Shown here one piece after another: positions 25,251 to 32,910 of a stretch of DNA of 32,939 nt (its first letter is position 1; the number at the start of each line of letters is the position of its first letter). Source of the DNA: Cohaesibacter sp. Its GTDB lineage: Bacteria; Pseudomonadota; Alphaproteobacteria; Rhizobiales; Cohaesibacteraceae. A program made the translations under genes and the position numbers. The stretch lies in the NCBI GenBank assembly GCA_025210795.1, contig JAOAQZ010000025.1:1-32939 (forward strand), given 5' to 3'. The notes below the pieces were generated by a model. It was not told the origin of the DNA. It made no database searches and saw only the letters and a program-made list of their open reading frames with translations.

Positions 25251-26225
25251 ATGCTCGACAGGACCCGCCCCTCTCATCACCGCGCCGATGGACGTTTTCA
25301 GAACCCACCCGGCAGTCCAAAGGGCACGGCGACTTTTCGCGATTTTCTGGCCTTCATGTATCAGCAGCTTTTCAAAACCAAAGCACCGGATATCCCTTCC
25401 GGTCATGTTTTGAGTAAGGAAGACACAAAGCAGCAGCTGGCCCAAGCGAGCAATCCCGGCATCACATGGCTGGGGCATGCGTCTTTTCTGATCCGCACCG
25501 GTGGCAAGGTGATTTTGACCGATCCGTACTTGCAAGAGACCGCTGGCATTATGGGGATTGGCCCCAAGCGTTTTGTCCCTGCTGCGCTGTCAGTCGAAGA
25601 GCTGCCCCAGGTTGATGTGCTTCTTCTTAGTCACAATCATTATGACCATCTCGATACCAGTGTGATTGAAGCCTATCCCTACAAGTCCGAGACCGAGGTG
25701 ATCGTGCCCCTTGGCCTTGCCCCCTTCTTTACCAAGCGCGGCTATAGCAAGGTGACAGAGCTTGATTGGTGGCAGGGATGGGAGCTGGATGGCGTTACAA
25801 TCAAAGCCCTACCCGCTATCCATTTCTCTGGCCGAGGGCTGTTTGACCGCACCAAGACCCTTTGGGCCAGCTATGCAATTGAGACGAACGACGGCAAAAT
25901 CTGGTTTTCTGGTGATACGGCACGAGGAGAGATTTTCAAGGAAGTTGGCGAGAAGGAAGGCCCCTTTGATGTCGCCATTGTCGGCATTGGTGCCTATGAA
26001 CCGCGCTCGATTATGGAAGAAGTACACGCAACCCCTGAAGAAGCGATTGGCATCGCCAAGGCCGTTCGCGCACAAAAGGCCATTGGCATGCACTGGGGCA
26101 CCATCATGCTAACACCGGAAGATCCGTTTGAAGCGCCACCTCGCTTTCGCCAAGCAGCGATTGATCAGGACTTTGGCGAGGAAAATGCCATTATCATGAG
26201 CATTGGCGAGACGCGGGATCTTTAG
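25251..26225 (+). CDS. Metallo-beta-lactamase-fold hydrolase (NAPE-PLD/RomA-like)
   Basis: 324 aa. MBL metal motif SHNHYDHLD, Asp in FSGDTA, His in HATPEEA and C-terminal GMHWGT. The opening block GITWLGHASFLIRTGGKVILTDPYL is typical of the UPF0173/NAPE-PLD-like branch, which hydrolyses phosphodiester or related lipid bonds. The substrate cannot be deduced. No signal peptide, so probably cytosolic. The ATG at 25251 has AAGG-rich sequence upstream. It is transcribed alone, divergent from the transporter operon. Confidence 0.87.
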   Translation: MLDRTRPSHHRADGRFQNPPGSPKGTATFRDFLAFMYQQLFKTKAPDIPSGHVLSKEDTKQQLAQASNPGITWLGHASFLIRTGGKVILTDPYLQETAGIMGIGPKRFVPAALSVEELPQVDVLLLSHNHYDHLDTSVIEAYPYKSETEVIVPLGLAPFFTKRGYSKVTELDWWQGWELDGVTIKALPAIHFSGRGLFDRTKTLWASYAIETNDGKIWFSGDTARGEIFKEVGEKEGPFDVAIVGIGAYEPRSIMEEVHATPEEAIGIAKAVRAQKAIGMHWGTIMLTPEDPFEAPPRFRQAAIDQDFGEENAIIMSIGETRDL

Positions 26226-26266
26226 CAGCTTTCTACAAACGTCAGGTTTCGATCACTGTGGCTTGA

Positions 26267-26305
26267 TTGGCCTCGCATCTTGCATTGTGCATAATGAGAT
26301 TATGC
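26267..26305 (+). promoter_or_regulatory. Candidate promoter with operator dyad for the sugar dehydrogenase gene
   Basis: TTGGCC (26267-26272), 17-nt spacer, CATAAT (26290-26295; 5 of 6 to consensus). The -10 is embedded in a perfect inverted repeat GCATAAT-GAG-ATTATGC (26289-26305), so a regulator binding the dyad would block RNA polymerase. No known regulator is assigned. Confidence 0.45.
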
Positions 26306-26350
26306 TCGCTACGCCTCTGTCTGGCACCCAAAACAGGAGAGTTGATAGAC

Positions 26351-27574
26351 ATGACTAAGACCATGCTCCACATTGGCCTATTGCTTCCAAACTCTCTGCC
26401 CTCGCTCGCTGTTAAAAACAGGAGCATAGGCAACAGCGTCGGGGCGTTTTTTATGTTTGCCAGCCTCTTTTGGGCGATGCAGTCCCCTGCCCATAGCGCG
26501 CAATGCTGTGTTGCCACAGATGGAAAGACGCCCCTTAAAGCCGAGATTATCGCTTCGGGCCTCTCCAGCCCTTGGGGCATGGCCTTTCTTCCCGGCGGGT
26601 CCATCTTGGTGACCGAGCGAACCGGCTCCCTTCGTCTGGTCACAAACGGGCAAGTCTCGAAGCCGATCAAAGGATTGCCGCAGATCAGGGAAATCGGTCA
26701 GGGCGGCCTTCTTGATGTTGCCCTTGATCCGGATTTTGCTGACAATCGCTTGATCTATTTCTCCTATGCCGAGCGCTCTTCCACCGACAGGACGTACGGC
26801 ACTACGGTGGGGCGAGCAAAACTGGATGTGGATGCGCTTGCGCTCTCCAACCTTCAGATCATTTTTCGCTCAAACAAAAAAAGCCCCGGCGGGCGGCATT
26901 TTGGCTCACGGCTTCGCTTTGCGTCGGACAAAACACTCTTTGTGACTTTGGGGGAACGAGGCAGCCAGATGCGGGCTCAAGATCCTTTCGATCATGCCGG
27001 ATCAGTCATCCGGATCAATCGCGATGGTTCGGTCCCCTCAGACAATCCCTTTGCCGATGGCAAGAAGGCACTGGCAGAAATTTGGTCTATAGGTCACCGC
27101 AATCCACAAGGGGCTGCCATTCATCCCAAAACTGGTGAGCTATGGACGCTGTCCCATGGCGCTGCAGGCGGAGATGAGGTGAATATTGCGCAAGCTGGCC
27201 GCAATTATGGTTGGCCGCTTATCTCTTATGGCAGCAATTATTCGGGCCGCTCCTTTGCCAAAGGCAGCAATGCGAGCGGGCTGGAGCAGCCGGTCTATTA
27301 TTGGGATCCGTCCATTGCTCCATCCGGTCTTGCATTCTATGCCCCTGCCAAGCCGCAAATTCCCGACTGGTCCGGCTCCTTGCTTGCGGGTGCTTTGCGC
27401 GAGCAACACCTCTCCCGTCTTATACTGGATGGCGACAAGGTGATTGGAGAAGAGCGCTATCTGGTTGGAGAATTTGGCCGCATCCGCGATGTCCGCACCG
27501 GACCGGACGGAGCCGTTTGGCTTCTGACCGACAGCAAAGATGGTAGTCTCATTCGGCTCACACAAAAACGCTGA
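26351..27574 (+). CDS. PQQ-dependent soluble aldose-sugar dehydrogenase-like protein
   Basis: 407 aa. Six-bladed GSDH-type propeller (YliI/Asd family): SSPWGMAFLPGGSILVTER, IGQGGLLDVALDPDF, PGGRHFGSRLRF, IGHRNPQGAAIH and SHGAAGGDEVNIAQAGRNYGWP, the segments that bind PQQ and calcium in this family. The N-terminus holds a hydrophobic stretch ending AHSA, consistent with export to the periplasm, where it would oxidise sugars and feed electrons to the respiratory chain. The ATG at 26351 is preceded by AGGAGA at ~11 nt. The frame is open back to 26267, but that would read through the promoter dyad, so I reject the longer form. Confidence 0.87.
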   Translation: MTKTMLHIGLLLPNSLPSLAVKNRSIGNSVGAFFMFASLFWAMQSPAHSAQCCVATDGKTPLKAEIIASGLSSPWGMAFLPGGSILVTERTGSLRLVTNGQVSKPIKGLPQIREIGQGGLLDVALDPDFADNRLIYFSYAERSSTDRTYGTTVGRAKLDVDALALSNLQIIFRSNKKSPGGRHFGSRLRFASDKTLFVTLGERGSQMRAQDPFDHAGSVIRINRDGSVPSDNPFADGKKALAEIWSIGHRNPQGAAIHPKTGELWTLSHGAAGGDEVNIAQAGRNYGWPLISYGSNYSGRSFAKGSNASGLEQPVYYWDPSIAPSGLAFYAPAKPQIPDWSGSLLAGALREQHLSRLILDGDKVIGEERYLVGEFGRIRDVRTGPDGAVWLLTDSKDGSLIRLTQKR

Positions 27575-27615
27575 TTGGGCGGGAAGGCTTAAGCCAAACA
27601 GAAAACCAAGCAAAC

Positions 27616-27643
27616 AAAAAACCGCCCCCGGAGGAGCGGCCTT
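27616..27643 (-). terminator. Intrinsic terminator of the tracrRNA
   Basis: Minus-strand hairpin CCGCTCC / GGGGCGG (27639-27633 with 27628-27622), 4-nt loop, extendable by A/G:T pairs, followed by six T (complement of 27616-27621). It may also help end + strand transcription from the sugar dehydrogenase gene. Confidence 0.8.
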
Positions 27644-27697
27644 ATTTGGTGCTTCTTAGCTTGTTAACGGCCAGACGCGTGTTTTCTGATCTTTAAA
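27616..27697 (-). ncRNA. Candidate tracrRNA of the type II-C CRISPR system
   Basis: Read on the minus strand, 27678-27692 is exactly complementary (15 nt) to the inner part of the CRISPR repeat at the right edge. The match continues through 27671-27676 with G:U pairs and a one-base bulge, as anti-repeats do. Downstream are a short nexus-like stem (GCT-AAGA-AGC) and then a GC-rich hairpin with a T-tract at 27616-27643. Size is about 80 nt. The location next to cas9 is standard for type II-C. The 5' end is inferred. Confidence 0.82.
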
Positions 27698-27734
27698 TCA
27701 ATCATAGATTGATACAAAATTTAAAGCACGTCAA
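27697..27734 (-). promoter_or_regulatory. Candidate tracrRNA promoter with inverted repeat
   Basis: Minus strand: TTGACG (complement of 27729-27734) is a good -35. The -10 is ambiguous: TATCAA at 14 nt, CAATCT at 17 nt or TATGAT at 22 nt. A perfect inverted repeat ATCAATC-ATA-GATTGAT (27697-27713) overlaps the -10 region and ends at the anti-repeat, so it may be an operator or a 5' hairpin. Confidence 0.45.
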
Positions 27735-27809
27735 TACCTCAATCGGCCCGACCGAAACAACTCACAATATGTCTTGCAAAGGCAACATCCTTGACAAGCA
27801 GTATTGGAG

Positions 27810-27847
27810 TTGGCAGTAGTACTTGCAGCGCAGGTGCCTACTGCCGG
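27810..27847. other. Long hairpin in the non-coding region before cas9
   Basis: GGCAGTAG (27812-27819) pairs with CTACTGCC (27838-27845). An inner stem ACTTGC (27821-27826) / GCAGGT (27830-27835, one G:T) with a 3-nt loop stacks on it, and outer T:G wobbles can extend it. No T-tract follows on either strand, so it looks like structured RNA rather than a terminator. Function unknown. Confidence 0.5.
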
Positions 27848-27935
27848 AAAGCTACTTATAGTCTTCTCATGTACCACCTCCCGCGAATGGCTTGTGCCAA
27901 CGACTTCACGGCTTTCGTTCCGTTGGGTTAGAATT

Positions 27936-27984
27936 GAGGCTCATGGTTTTCTAGCTTGGTGGCGGAATCTCCATGAGCCTTTTT
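27936..27984 (+). terminator. Terminator-like hairpin between tracrRNA and cas9
   Basis: AGGCTCATGG (27937-27946) pairs perfectly with CCATGAGCCT (27971-27980), with a 24-nt loop, followed by a run of T to 27984. On the + strand this would stop transcription before it reaches cas9. It could end a short RNA that includes the hairpin at 27810-27847. Confidence 0.55.
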
Positions 27985-28104
27985 ACAAGATTATTAACTT
28001 AGGCATCTCAAATCAACACCCAACTCACAATTAATATTATACAACAATCTTCCACTGCATCTTGGTCGCATAGAACATATTTGCTGGTAAATGCCTTGTA
28101 AGTA

Positions 28105-28133
28105 CTGGACCCTGTTTTCGGGTCTGCTACAGT
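28105..28133 (+). promoter_or_regulatory. Degenerate CRISPR-repeat copy acting as likely cas9 promoter
   Basis: 29 nt matching the CRISPR repeat seen at 32911-32939 (minus strand) at 25 of 29 positions, in repeat-sense orientation on the + strand. It contains TGGACC (28106-28111), a 16-nt spacer and an extended -10 TGCTACAGT (28125-28133). Transcription would begin around 28139-28141, right at the cas9 ATG (28142). The similarity is seen directly; promoter activity is inferred from position and from known type II-C repeats that carry an extended -10 at their 3' end. It could also pair with the tracrRNA as a crRNA-like handle (two mismatches and one bulge over the anti-repeat). Confidence 0.72.
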
Positions 28134-28141
28134 CTTTAAAT

Positions 28142-31100
28142 ATGAAAAGTTTTATTTCAAAGCAATACAACCGAGAAATCCCATTGACACTTCCTGCGCT
28201 AAAAAATCTCCTTTTCGCCTTTGATATTGGCACAAACTCCATTGGCTGGTGTGTGCTTGGCCTTGATGAACATGGTGATCCGGACCGGATTGTTGATATG
28301 GGCACGCGGATCTATTCCGATGGACGCGAGCCAAAATCCAAAGCGTCTCTTGCTGTGGCGCGGCGGGAAGCGCGGGCGGCATCGCGCATGCGTGATCGGT
28401 ATAAGCGCCGCCGGACTGCAACGCTTCGCACGCTGATTGAATTTGGCTTGATGCCTGCCGAAAAGGCTGCGCAAGAGGCTCTTTTGCGCGAGACGGGTGA
28501 CCGCAAGGAAGAAAGCGGAGATCCGAGTGCCAATCCTTATGCTTTGCGGGCGCTTGCTCTGGATGAAAAGCTGCCCCCTGCCTATCTTGGCCGTGCTCTC
28601 TTTCATTTGGGCCAGCGGCGCGGCTTTAAATCCAACCGCAAAACGGATCGGCGCGATAATGATCAAGGCAAGATCGCCCAAGGTATCGCCGATTTGAAAG
28701 GGGCCATGCATGATGCTTCTGCCCGCACCTATGGGGAATGGCTGGCAATGCGCCGCGAAAAGGGCGAGGTCGTACGCCTGCGCGACGGGTCGGACGTCTT
28801 TGGCGAAGAGGGCTATGCCTATTATCCTGAACGAAGCCTGCTTGAGGCAGAATTTCATGCCATTTGGGATGCGCAATCCGTTCATCACCCTCAACTTTTA
28901 ACCGAAGAGCGGCGGGCCTATCTCTTCCGCGTGATGTTTTATCAGCACCCCCTTAAAAAGCCCAAAGTGGGGAAATGCGCGTTTAATCCGCTGGAAGAGC
29001 GGATGGCCAAGGCCCATCCTCTCTTTCAGGAATTTCGCCTTTATAAAGAGGTGAATGAGCTGGAACTGGTGCTGCCTGACCTGAGCCATCAAAAGCTAAG
29101 TCTGGATCAGCGTGATGCGCTTATTCATCACCTTCGCAGCAAGAAGGAAGTTGCCTTCACCGCGCTTCGCCGAACCTTGAAACTGACCCCTGATATCAGC
29201 TTTAACAAGGAGAGTGATAGCCGCAAGAAGCTTAAAGGCGATGAAGTCCATGCTGTGATGGCAGACAAGAAGCGCTTTGGCCCCCAATGGGCCGCCTTTG
29301 ATCGCGATGAGCAATGGCAGATCATCACCCGACTAAAAGAGGAAGAAGACCCGCTGGCGCTCTATGAGTGGCTGTGGGAAAGCTATCAGATTGAGGGCGA
29401 GCAAGCACAGGCCATTGCCAATGCTCCGCTGCCCGATGGTCATGGCAGGCTGGGAGAGACTGCCCTCTCCTCCATGCTGGATGAGCTTAAAAACACCATC
29501 ATTGATGGCTTTGTCATTGTGGAAGCGCAGGCGGCCCAAAATTGCGGCTATGATCATTCTCGCCTTGGCTTTGAGAGCGATGAGGGAGAGCCCTTCCTGC
29601 CGCCCTATCAGGAAATATTGGAGCGGCATATTCCGCCCGGCTCTGGCAATCCCGACGATCTCTATGACCTTTACAAGGGCCGTATTACCAACCCGACTGT
29701 TCATATTGGACTGAATCAGCTGCGCCGCCTCGTCAACACGCTGATTAAGCGTCACGGCAAGCCCCGGTTTATGGCGGTGGAGCTGGCCCGCGATTTGCAG
29801 CTCTCTGACAAGCAAAAGACTGAGCTTAACAAGACCATCCGCAAGAACACACAAGCGGCGGAAGCTCGGGGCGAAAAGCTTCTTGAAATGAAGCAGTATA
29901 ACAATGGCTATAACCGGCTTTTGCTCAAATTATGGGAAGAGCTGAACCTTGATAGCCCTGAGAACCGGCTCTGCATTTATTCGGGCAAAGTGATTGGTTG
30001 CAAAATGCTGTTTTCGGGCGAGGTGGATATTGACCATATCTTGCCATGGTCCCGCACGCTGGATGACAGTCAGGCCAATAAGATCCTGTGTCTTAAATCT
30101 GCCAATCGCCAAAAGCGCAATCGTGCACCCGCTGAAGTGGCCGAATGGCAGGATGATTATGACGAAATTCTCGCTCGTGCTGCGCGCCTTCCCAAAAACA
30201 AGCGCTGGCGCTTTGCCACAGATGCAATGGAAAAGTTTGAGCAGGATGGCGGCTTTCTTGCCCGCCAATTGACCGACACACAATATCTCTCTCGCATGGC
30301 GCGGGAATATCTTGAATGCCTCTACCCTTATGAGGAGCCAGATGAGTATGGCGAGCTAAAACGGCGTCGTCATGTTCTGGTCTCCCCCGGCCGGTTGACC
30401 GAGATGCTACGCCGGAACTGGCAGCTGAACTCTCTTTTGCCAGACAGCAATCTGGGAGAGATGGCCCAGGCCAAGAACCGCCTGGATCATCGCCACCACG
30501 CGATTGATGCGGCTGTGGTCGGGGTCACCACACGCAGCCTGTTGAACCGCATTTCCCAAGCCGCCGGTCGCATGGAAGAAAGTGATCTGGAAAATCTGGT
30601 CAACAAGATGGTGGCCCAAACGCCACCATGGAAGACCTTCCGGGAGGATCTGCAAAAAGCTGTCGGCTCTATCATTGTCAGCCATAAGCCCGACCATGGC
30701 ACCGTTACCCGTACCGGTCTTAAAGACGGCAAGGGCAAGACAGCGGGCAAACTGCATAACGAGACTGCCTATGGACTGGGAAAAGACAGAGATGGCAAAC
30801 CGGTCGCCGTGCGGCGCAAGCCCTTCATGTCCTTGCAACTCAAAGATCTGCCGGATATTCGTGACGAGCACTTGCGGGCGGAACTCTATTCCGCGCTTGA
30901 CGGAATAAATGACAAGAAGGCCCTGCAGGAAGCTCTCATCAAATTCCGCAAGGAGCATAAGACATTTCGGGGCATCCGCCGGGTGCGTATGGCCGAGACA
31001 TTATCTCTTATTCCCATCAAGGATAAAAATGGCAAGGCCTATAAAGGCTATAAGGGAGACGCCAATTATCGCTTTGATGTTTGGGAGACCTTAGACAACA

Positions 31101-31495
31101 AATGGCATTCAGAAGTTGTGTCCATGTTCGATATTCATCAGGCAGGCTGGACCTCACGCTTCCATCAGGAAAACCCGACGGCGCGGCGTGTGCTTAGCCT
31201 CAAGCAAAATGATATGGTGGCCTATGAGCATCCAATTGATGGTTACACGATCGGGCGGGTGGTTAAATTTGCCCAGTCAGGCAGCATCTATTTCGCCGAT
31301 CATAAGGAAGGGGGCAGCCTGAAAGCGCGAAACTCTGACAGTGCAGATCCCTTTAAATATTTCCAAAAGACAGCAGGGGCTTTGCAAAAAGCAAAATGCC
31401 GTCAGGTTCGAATTGACGAATCCGGACGGATTTTTGATCCCGGCCCACAAGATCGAGCATCACGGCAAAATATGAAAAAGAGCATCAGTAAATAA
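28142..31495 (+). CDS. cas9: CRISPR-associated endonuclease Cas9, type II-C
   Basis: 1117 aa from ATG 28142, the usual size of compact II-C Cas9. Nuclease residues are all present: RuvC-I FDIGTNSIGW (Asp28), RuvC-II MAVELARD (Glu547), HNH VDIDHILPWSR (His632) and RuvC-III HRHHAIDAAVVG (His786, Asp789). The Arg-rich bridge helix is RREARAASRMRDRYKRRR. The C-terminal PAM-interacting part is variable and gives no PAM by eye. Guided by crRNA:tracrRNA, it cuts invading DNA. An in-frame ATG at 28091 would translate the repeat-like promoter element, so I prefer 28142, which lacks a ribosome site and may be leaderless. First gene of cas9-cas1-cas2; no csn2 or cas4 follows. Confidence 0.95.
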   Translation: MKSFISKQYNREIPLTLPALKNLLFAFDIGTNSIGWCVLGLDEHGDPDRIVDMGTRIYSDGREPKSKASLAVARREARAASRMRDRYKRRRTATLRTLIEFGLMPAEKAAQEALLRETGDRKEESGDPSANPYALRALALDEKLPPAYLGRALFHLGQRRGFKSNRKTDRRDNDQGKIAQGIADLKGAMHDASARTYGEWLAMRREKGEVVRLRDGSDVFGEEGYAYYPERSLLEAEFHAIWDAQSVHHPQLLTEERRAYLFRVMFYQHPLKKPKVGKCAFNPLEERMAKAHPLFQEFRLYKEVNELELVLPDLSHQKLSLDQRDALIHHLRSKKEVAFTALRRTLKLTPDISFNKESDSRKKLKGDEVHAVMADKKRFGPQWAAFDRDEQWQIITRLKEEEDPLALYEWLWESYQIEGEQAQAIANAPLPDGHGRLGETALSSMLDELKNTIIDGFVIVEAQAAQNCGYDHSRLGFESDEGEPFLPPYQEILERHIPPGSGNPDDLYDLYKGRITNPTVHIGLNQLRRLVNTLIKRHGKPRFMAVELARDLQLSDKQKTELNKTIRKNTQAAEARGEKLLEMKQYNNGYNRLLLKLWEELNLDSPENRLCIYSGKVIGCKMLFSGEVDIDHILPWSRTLDDSQANKILCLKSANRQKRNRAPAEVAEWQDDYDEILARAARLPKNKRWRFATDAMEKFEQDGGFLARQLTDTQYLSRMAREYLECLYPYEEPDEYGELKRRRHVLVSPGRLTEMLRRNWQLNSLLPDSNLGEMAQAKNRLDHRHHAIDAAVVGVTTRSLLNRISQAAGRMEESDLENLVNKMVAQTPPWKTFREDLQKAVGSIIVSHKPDHGTVTRTGLKDGKGKTAGKLHNETAYGLGKDRDGKPVAVRRKPFMSLQLKDLPDIRDEHLRAELYSALDGINDKKALQEALIKFRKEHKTFRGIRRVRMAETLSLIPIKDKNGKAYKGYKGDANYRFDVWETLDNKWHSEVVSMFDIHQAGWTSRFHQENPTARRVLSLKQNDMVAYEHPIDGYTIGRVVKFAQSGSIYFADHKEGGSLKARNSDSADPFKYFQKTAGALQKAKCRQVRIDESGRIFDPGPQDRASRQNMKKSISK

Positions 31496-31543
31496 TACTC
31501 TTTTAAGTTGCATATCTATGGTCATTCATGGCATTCTGGTGCC

Positions 31544-32476
31544 ATGAACCGGATTGTCGATATATCAAGTGATGGCCTTTATCTCTCTGTTTATCGTGGC
31601 TTCCTCACCATCTCAAAATCCGGTGAGGAACAGGGCCGGATTGCTCTGGATGATATTGGCGGTTTGATTATTCATGCCCATGGGGCCAGCTGGTCCAATC
31701 AGGTTTTTGTCCGGCTGGCGGAGCGCAATGTGCCTGTGGTTTTATGCGGCTCCAATCATGCGCCCGTTTCGGTGGTTTGGCCCCTTGAGGGGCATCATGT
31801 GCAAGGGGCGCGGCTTCGTGCTCAGATTGATGCCTCCAAGCCCTTGCAAAAGCAGCTTTGGAAGAAAATTGTTGCTGCTAAAATCCGCATGCAGGGGCAG
31901 GTTCTTTTAGCCAATGGCAAGGAAAGCGGCGGCTTTGAAGTCCTCGCCCGCAAGGTTCGCTCTGGGGATCCTCACAATATCGAAGCACAGGCGGCAAGAC
32001 GCTATTGGAAGGCGCTGTTTGGCTCTGATTTCTTGCGCGATCAAGGGGCGGATGGCCCCAATGCCTTGCTGAATTATGGTTATACGGTTTTAAGGGCTAT
32101 TGTCTCCAGAGCGATTTGCGCTTCAGGCCTTCATCCAACCATGGGCATTTTCCACTCAAACAGGTCCAATGCTTTTGCTCTGGCCGATGATTTGATGGAA
32201 CTCTACCGCCCATTGGTTGACCAAATTGTCGTCAATCTTGGTGCTGCGGGCGACAGTGAGGTTTGCCCCAAGACCAAGATGGCCCTCACGTCCCTCTCCA
32301 CCTTTGATCTTTTAAGCGGCCCGGGCCTGTCTCCCTTGAATGTGCAAGTGGGACGCTTTGTTCATTCGATTGCCACCAGCTTTGAAACGGGGGAGGCCAA
32401 TATAGAGCTTCCCGCTCTGCCCTCACCTCTTGAGCTTTCCAGCCTTGGGCTTAACAGCAAGGAGACGGTGCCGTGA
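31544..32476 (+). CDS. cas1: CRISPR integrase Cas1, type II
   Basis: 310 aa. MNRIVDISSDGLYLSVYRGFL is a typical type II Cas1 N-terminus. Metal-binding residues are Glu147 (HNIEAQAARRYW), His204 (GIFHSNRSNAFALADDL) and Asp215/216. With Cas2 it inserts new spacers at the array. The ATG at 31544 lies 48 bp after cas9; an upstream TTG at 31508 is open but would add 12 atypical residues. No strong ribosome site is visible. It overlaps cas2 by 4 bp (GTGA). Confidence 0.94.
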   Translation: MNRIVDISSDGLYLSVYRGFLTISKSGEEQGRIALDDIGGLIIHAHGASWSNQVFVRLAERNVPVVLCGSNHAPVSVVWPLEGHHVQGARLRAQIDASKPLQKQLWKKIVAAKIRMQGQVLLANGKESGGFEVLARKVRSGDPHNIEAQAARRYWKALFGSDFLRDQGADGPNALLNYGYTVLRAIVSRAICASGLHPTMGIFHSNRSNAFALADDLMELYRPLVDQIVVNLGAAGDSEVCPKTKMALTSLSTFDLLSGPGLSPLNVQVGRFVHSIATSFETGEANIELPALPSPLELSSLGLNSKETVP

Positions 32477-32838
32477 CATCATTTCATCACAAGGCCAATA
32501 GCGGAGCGACACATTTAAGCGGATATCAGATCATGTGGATGCTTGTAACTTTTGATTTGCCAGTCGAGACCAAGAAACAGCGTAAAGCTGCAACCAAGTT
32601 CCGCGAATTTCTGTTGGATATCGGCTTTGAGATGAGCCAGTTTTCCAACTATCTAAGATTTTGCAGTGGCAAGGAGCAATTTGAGAGCTATGTACGCCAA
32701 ATTGAACGCGCCCTTCCCGAATGGGGCGACATCTATATTTTTCAATTCACCGACCGCCAATATGAAAATATTGTGCGATTCTCGGATCAGGCACGCAAAA
32801 AGCAAAAGAAAAACCCGTCTCAACTGGCTCTCTTTTGA
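32473..32838 (+). CDS. cas2: CRISPR-associated protein Cas2
   Basis: 121 aa from GTG 32473. Core MWMLVTFDLPVETKKQRKAATKFREFLLDIGFEMSQFSNY with the catalytic-site Asp in FDLP, then GDIYIFQFTDRQYENIV. The protein forms the Cas1-Cas2 integration complex. The GTG overlaps the cas1 stop (GTGA), which favours coupled translation; an ATG at 32533 would give a shorter protein that still contains the core. The stop codon lies in the stem of a small terminator. Confidence 0.92.
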   Translation: MTSFHHKANSGATHLSGYQIMWMLVTFDLPVETKKQRKAATKFREFLLDIGFEMSQFSNYLRFCSGKEQFESYVRQIERALPEWGDIYIFQFTDRQYENIVRFSDQARKKQKKNPSQLALF

Positions 32839-32856
32839 CGAGAAACGTCATTTTTT
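32836..32856 (+). terminator. Short intrinsic terminator after cas2
   Basis: TGACG (32836-32840) pairs with CGTCA (32846-32850), 5-nt loop, then six T (32851-32856). The stem begins with the cas2 stop codon. It is only 5 bp, so strength is doubtful. A second imperfect hairpin follows (GGACAATT at 32871-32878 with AATTGCCC at 32895-32902). Confidence 0.45.
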
Positions 32857-32910
32857 CAGGTCTGGAAGCGGACAATTCCTTTTGTTTTTCAAGAAATTGC
32901 CCGAACATCC

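Noticed and set aside
26336..26357. Third copy of the TetR box near the sugar dehydrogenase start (AGTTGAT...CATGA)
   Set aside because: It shares only short words in a different order; the symmetry and spacing of the true boxes are lost.
27804..28034. 76-aa open frame starting with TTG in the gap before cas9
   Set aside because: No recognisable family, no ribosome site, and it reads through two strong hairpins including a terminator-like one.
31508..31543. TTG start for cas1
   Set aside because: The added residues do not resemble Cas1; ATG 31544 gives the conserved MNRIVDISSDG start.
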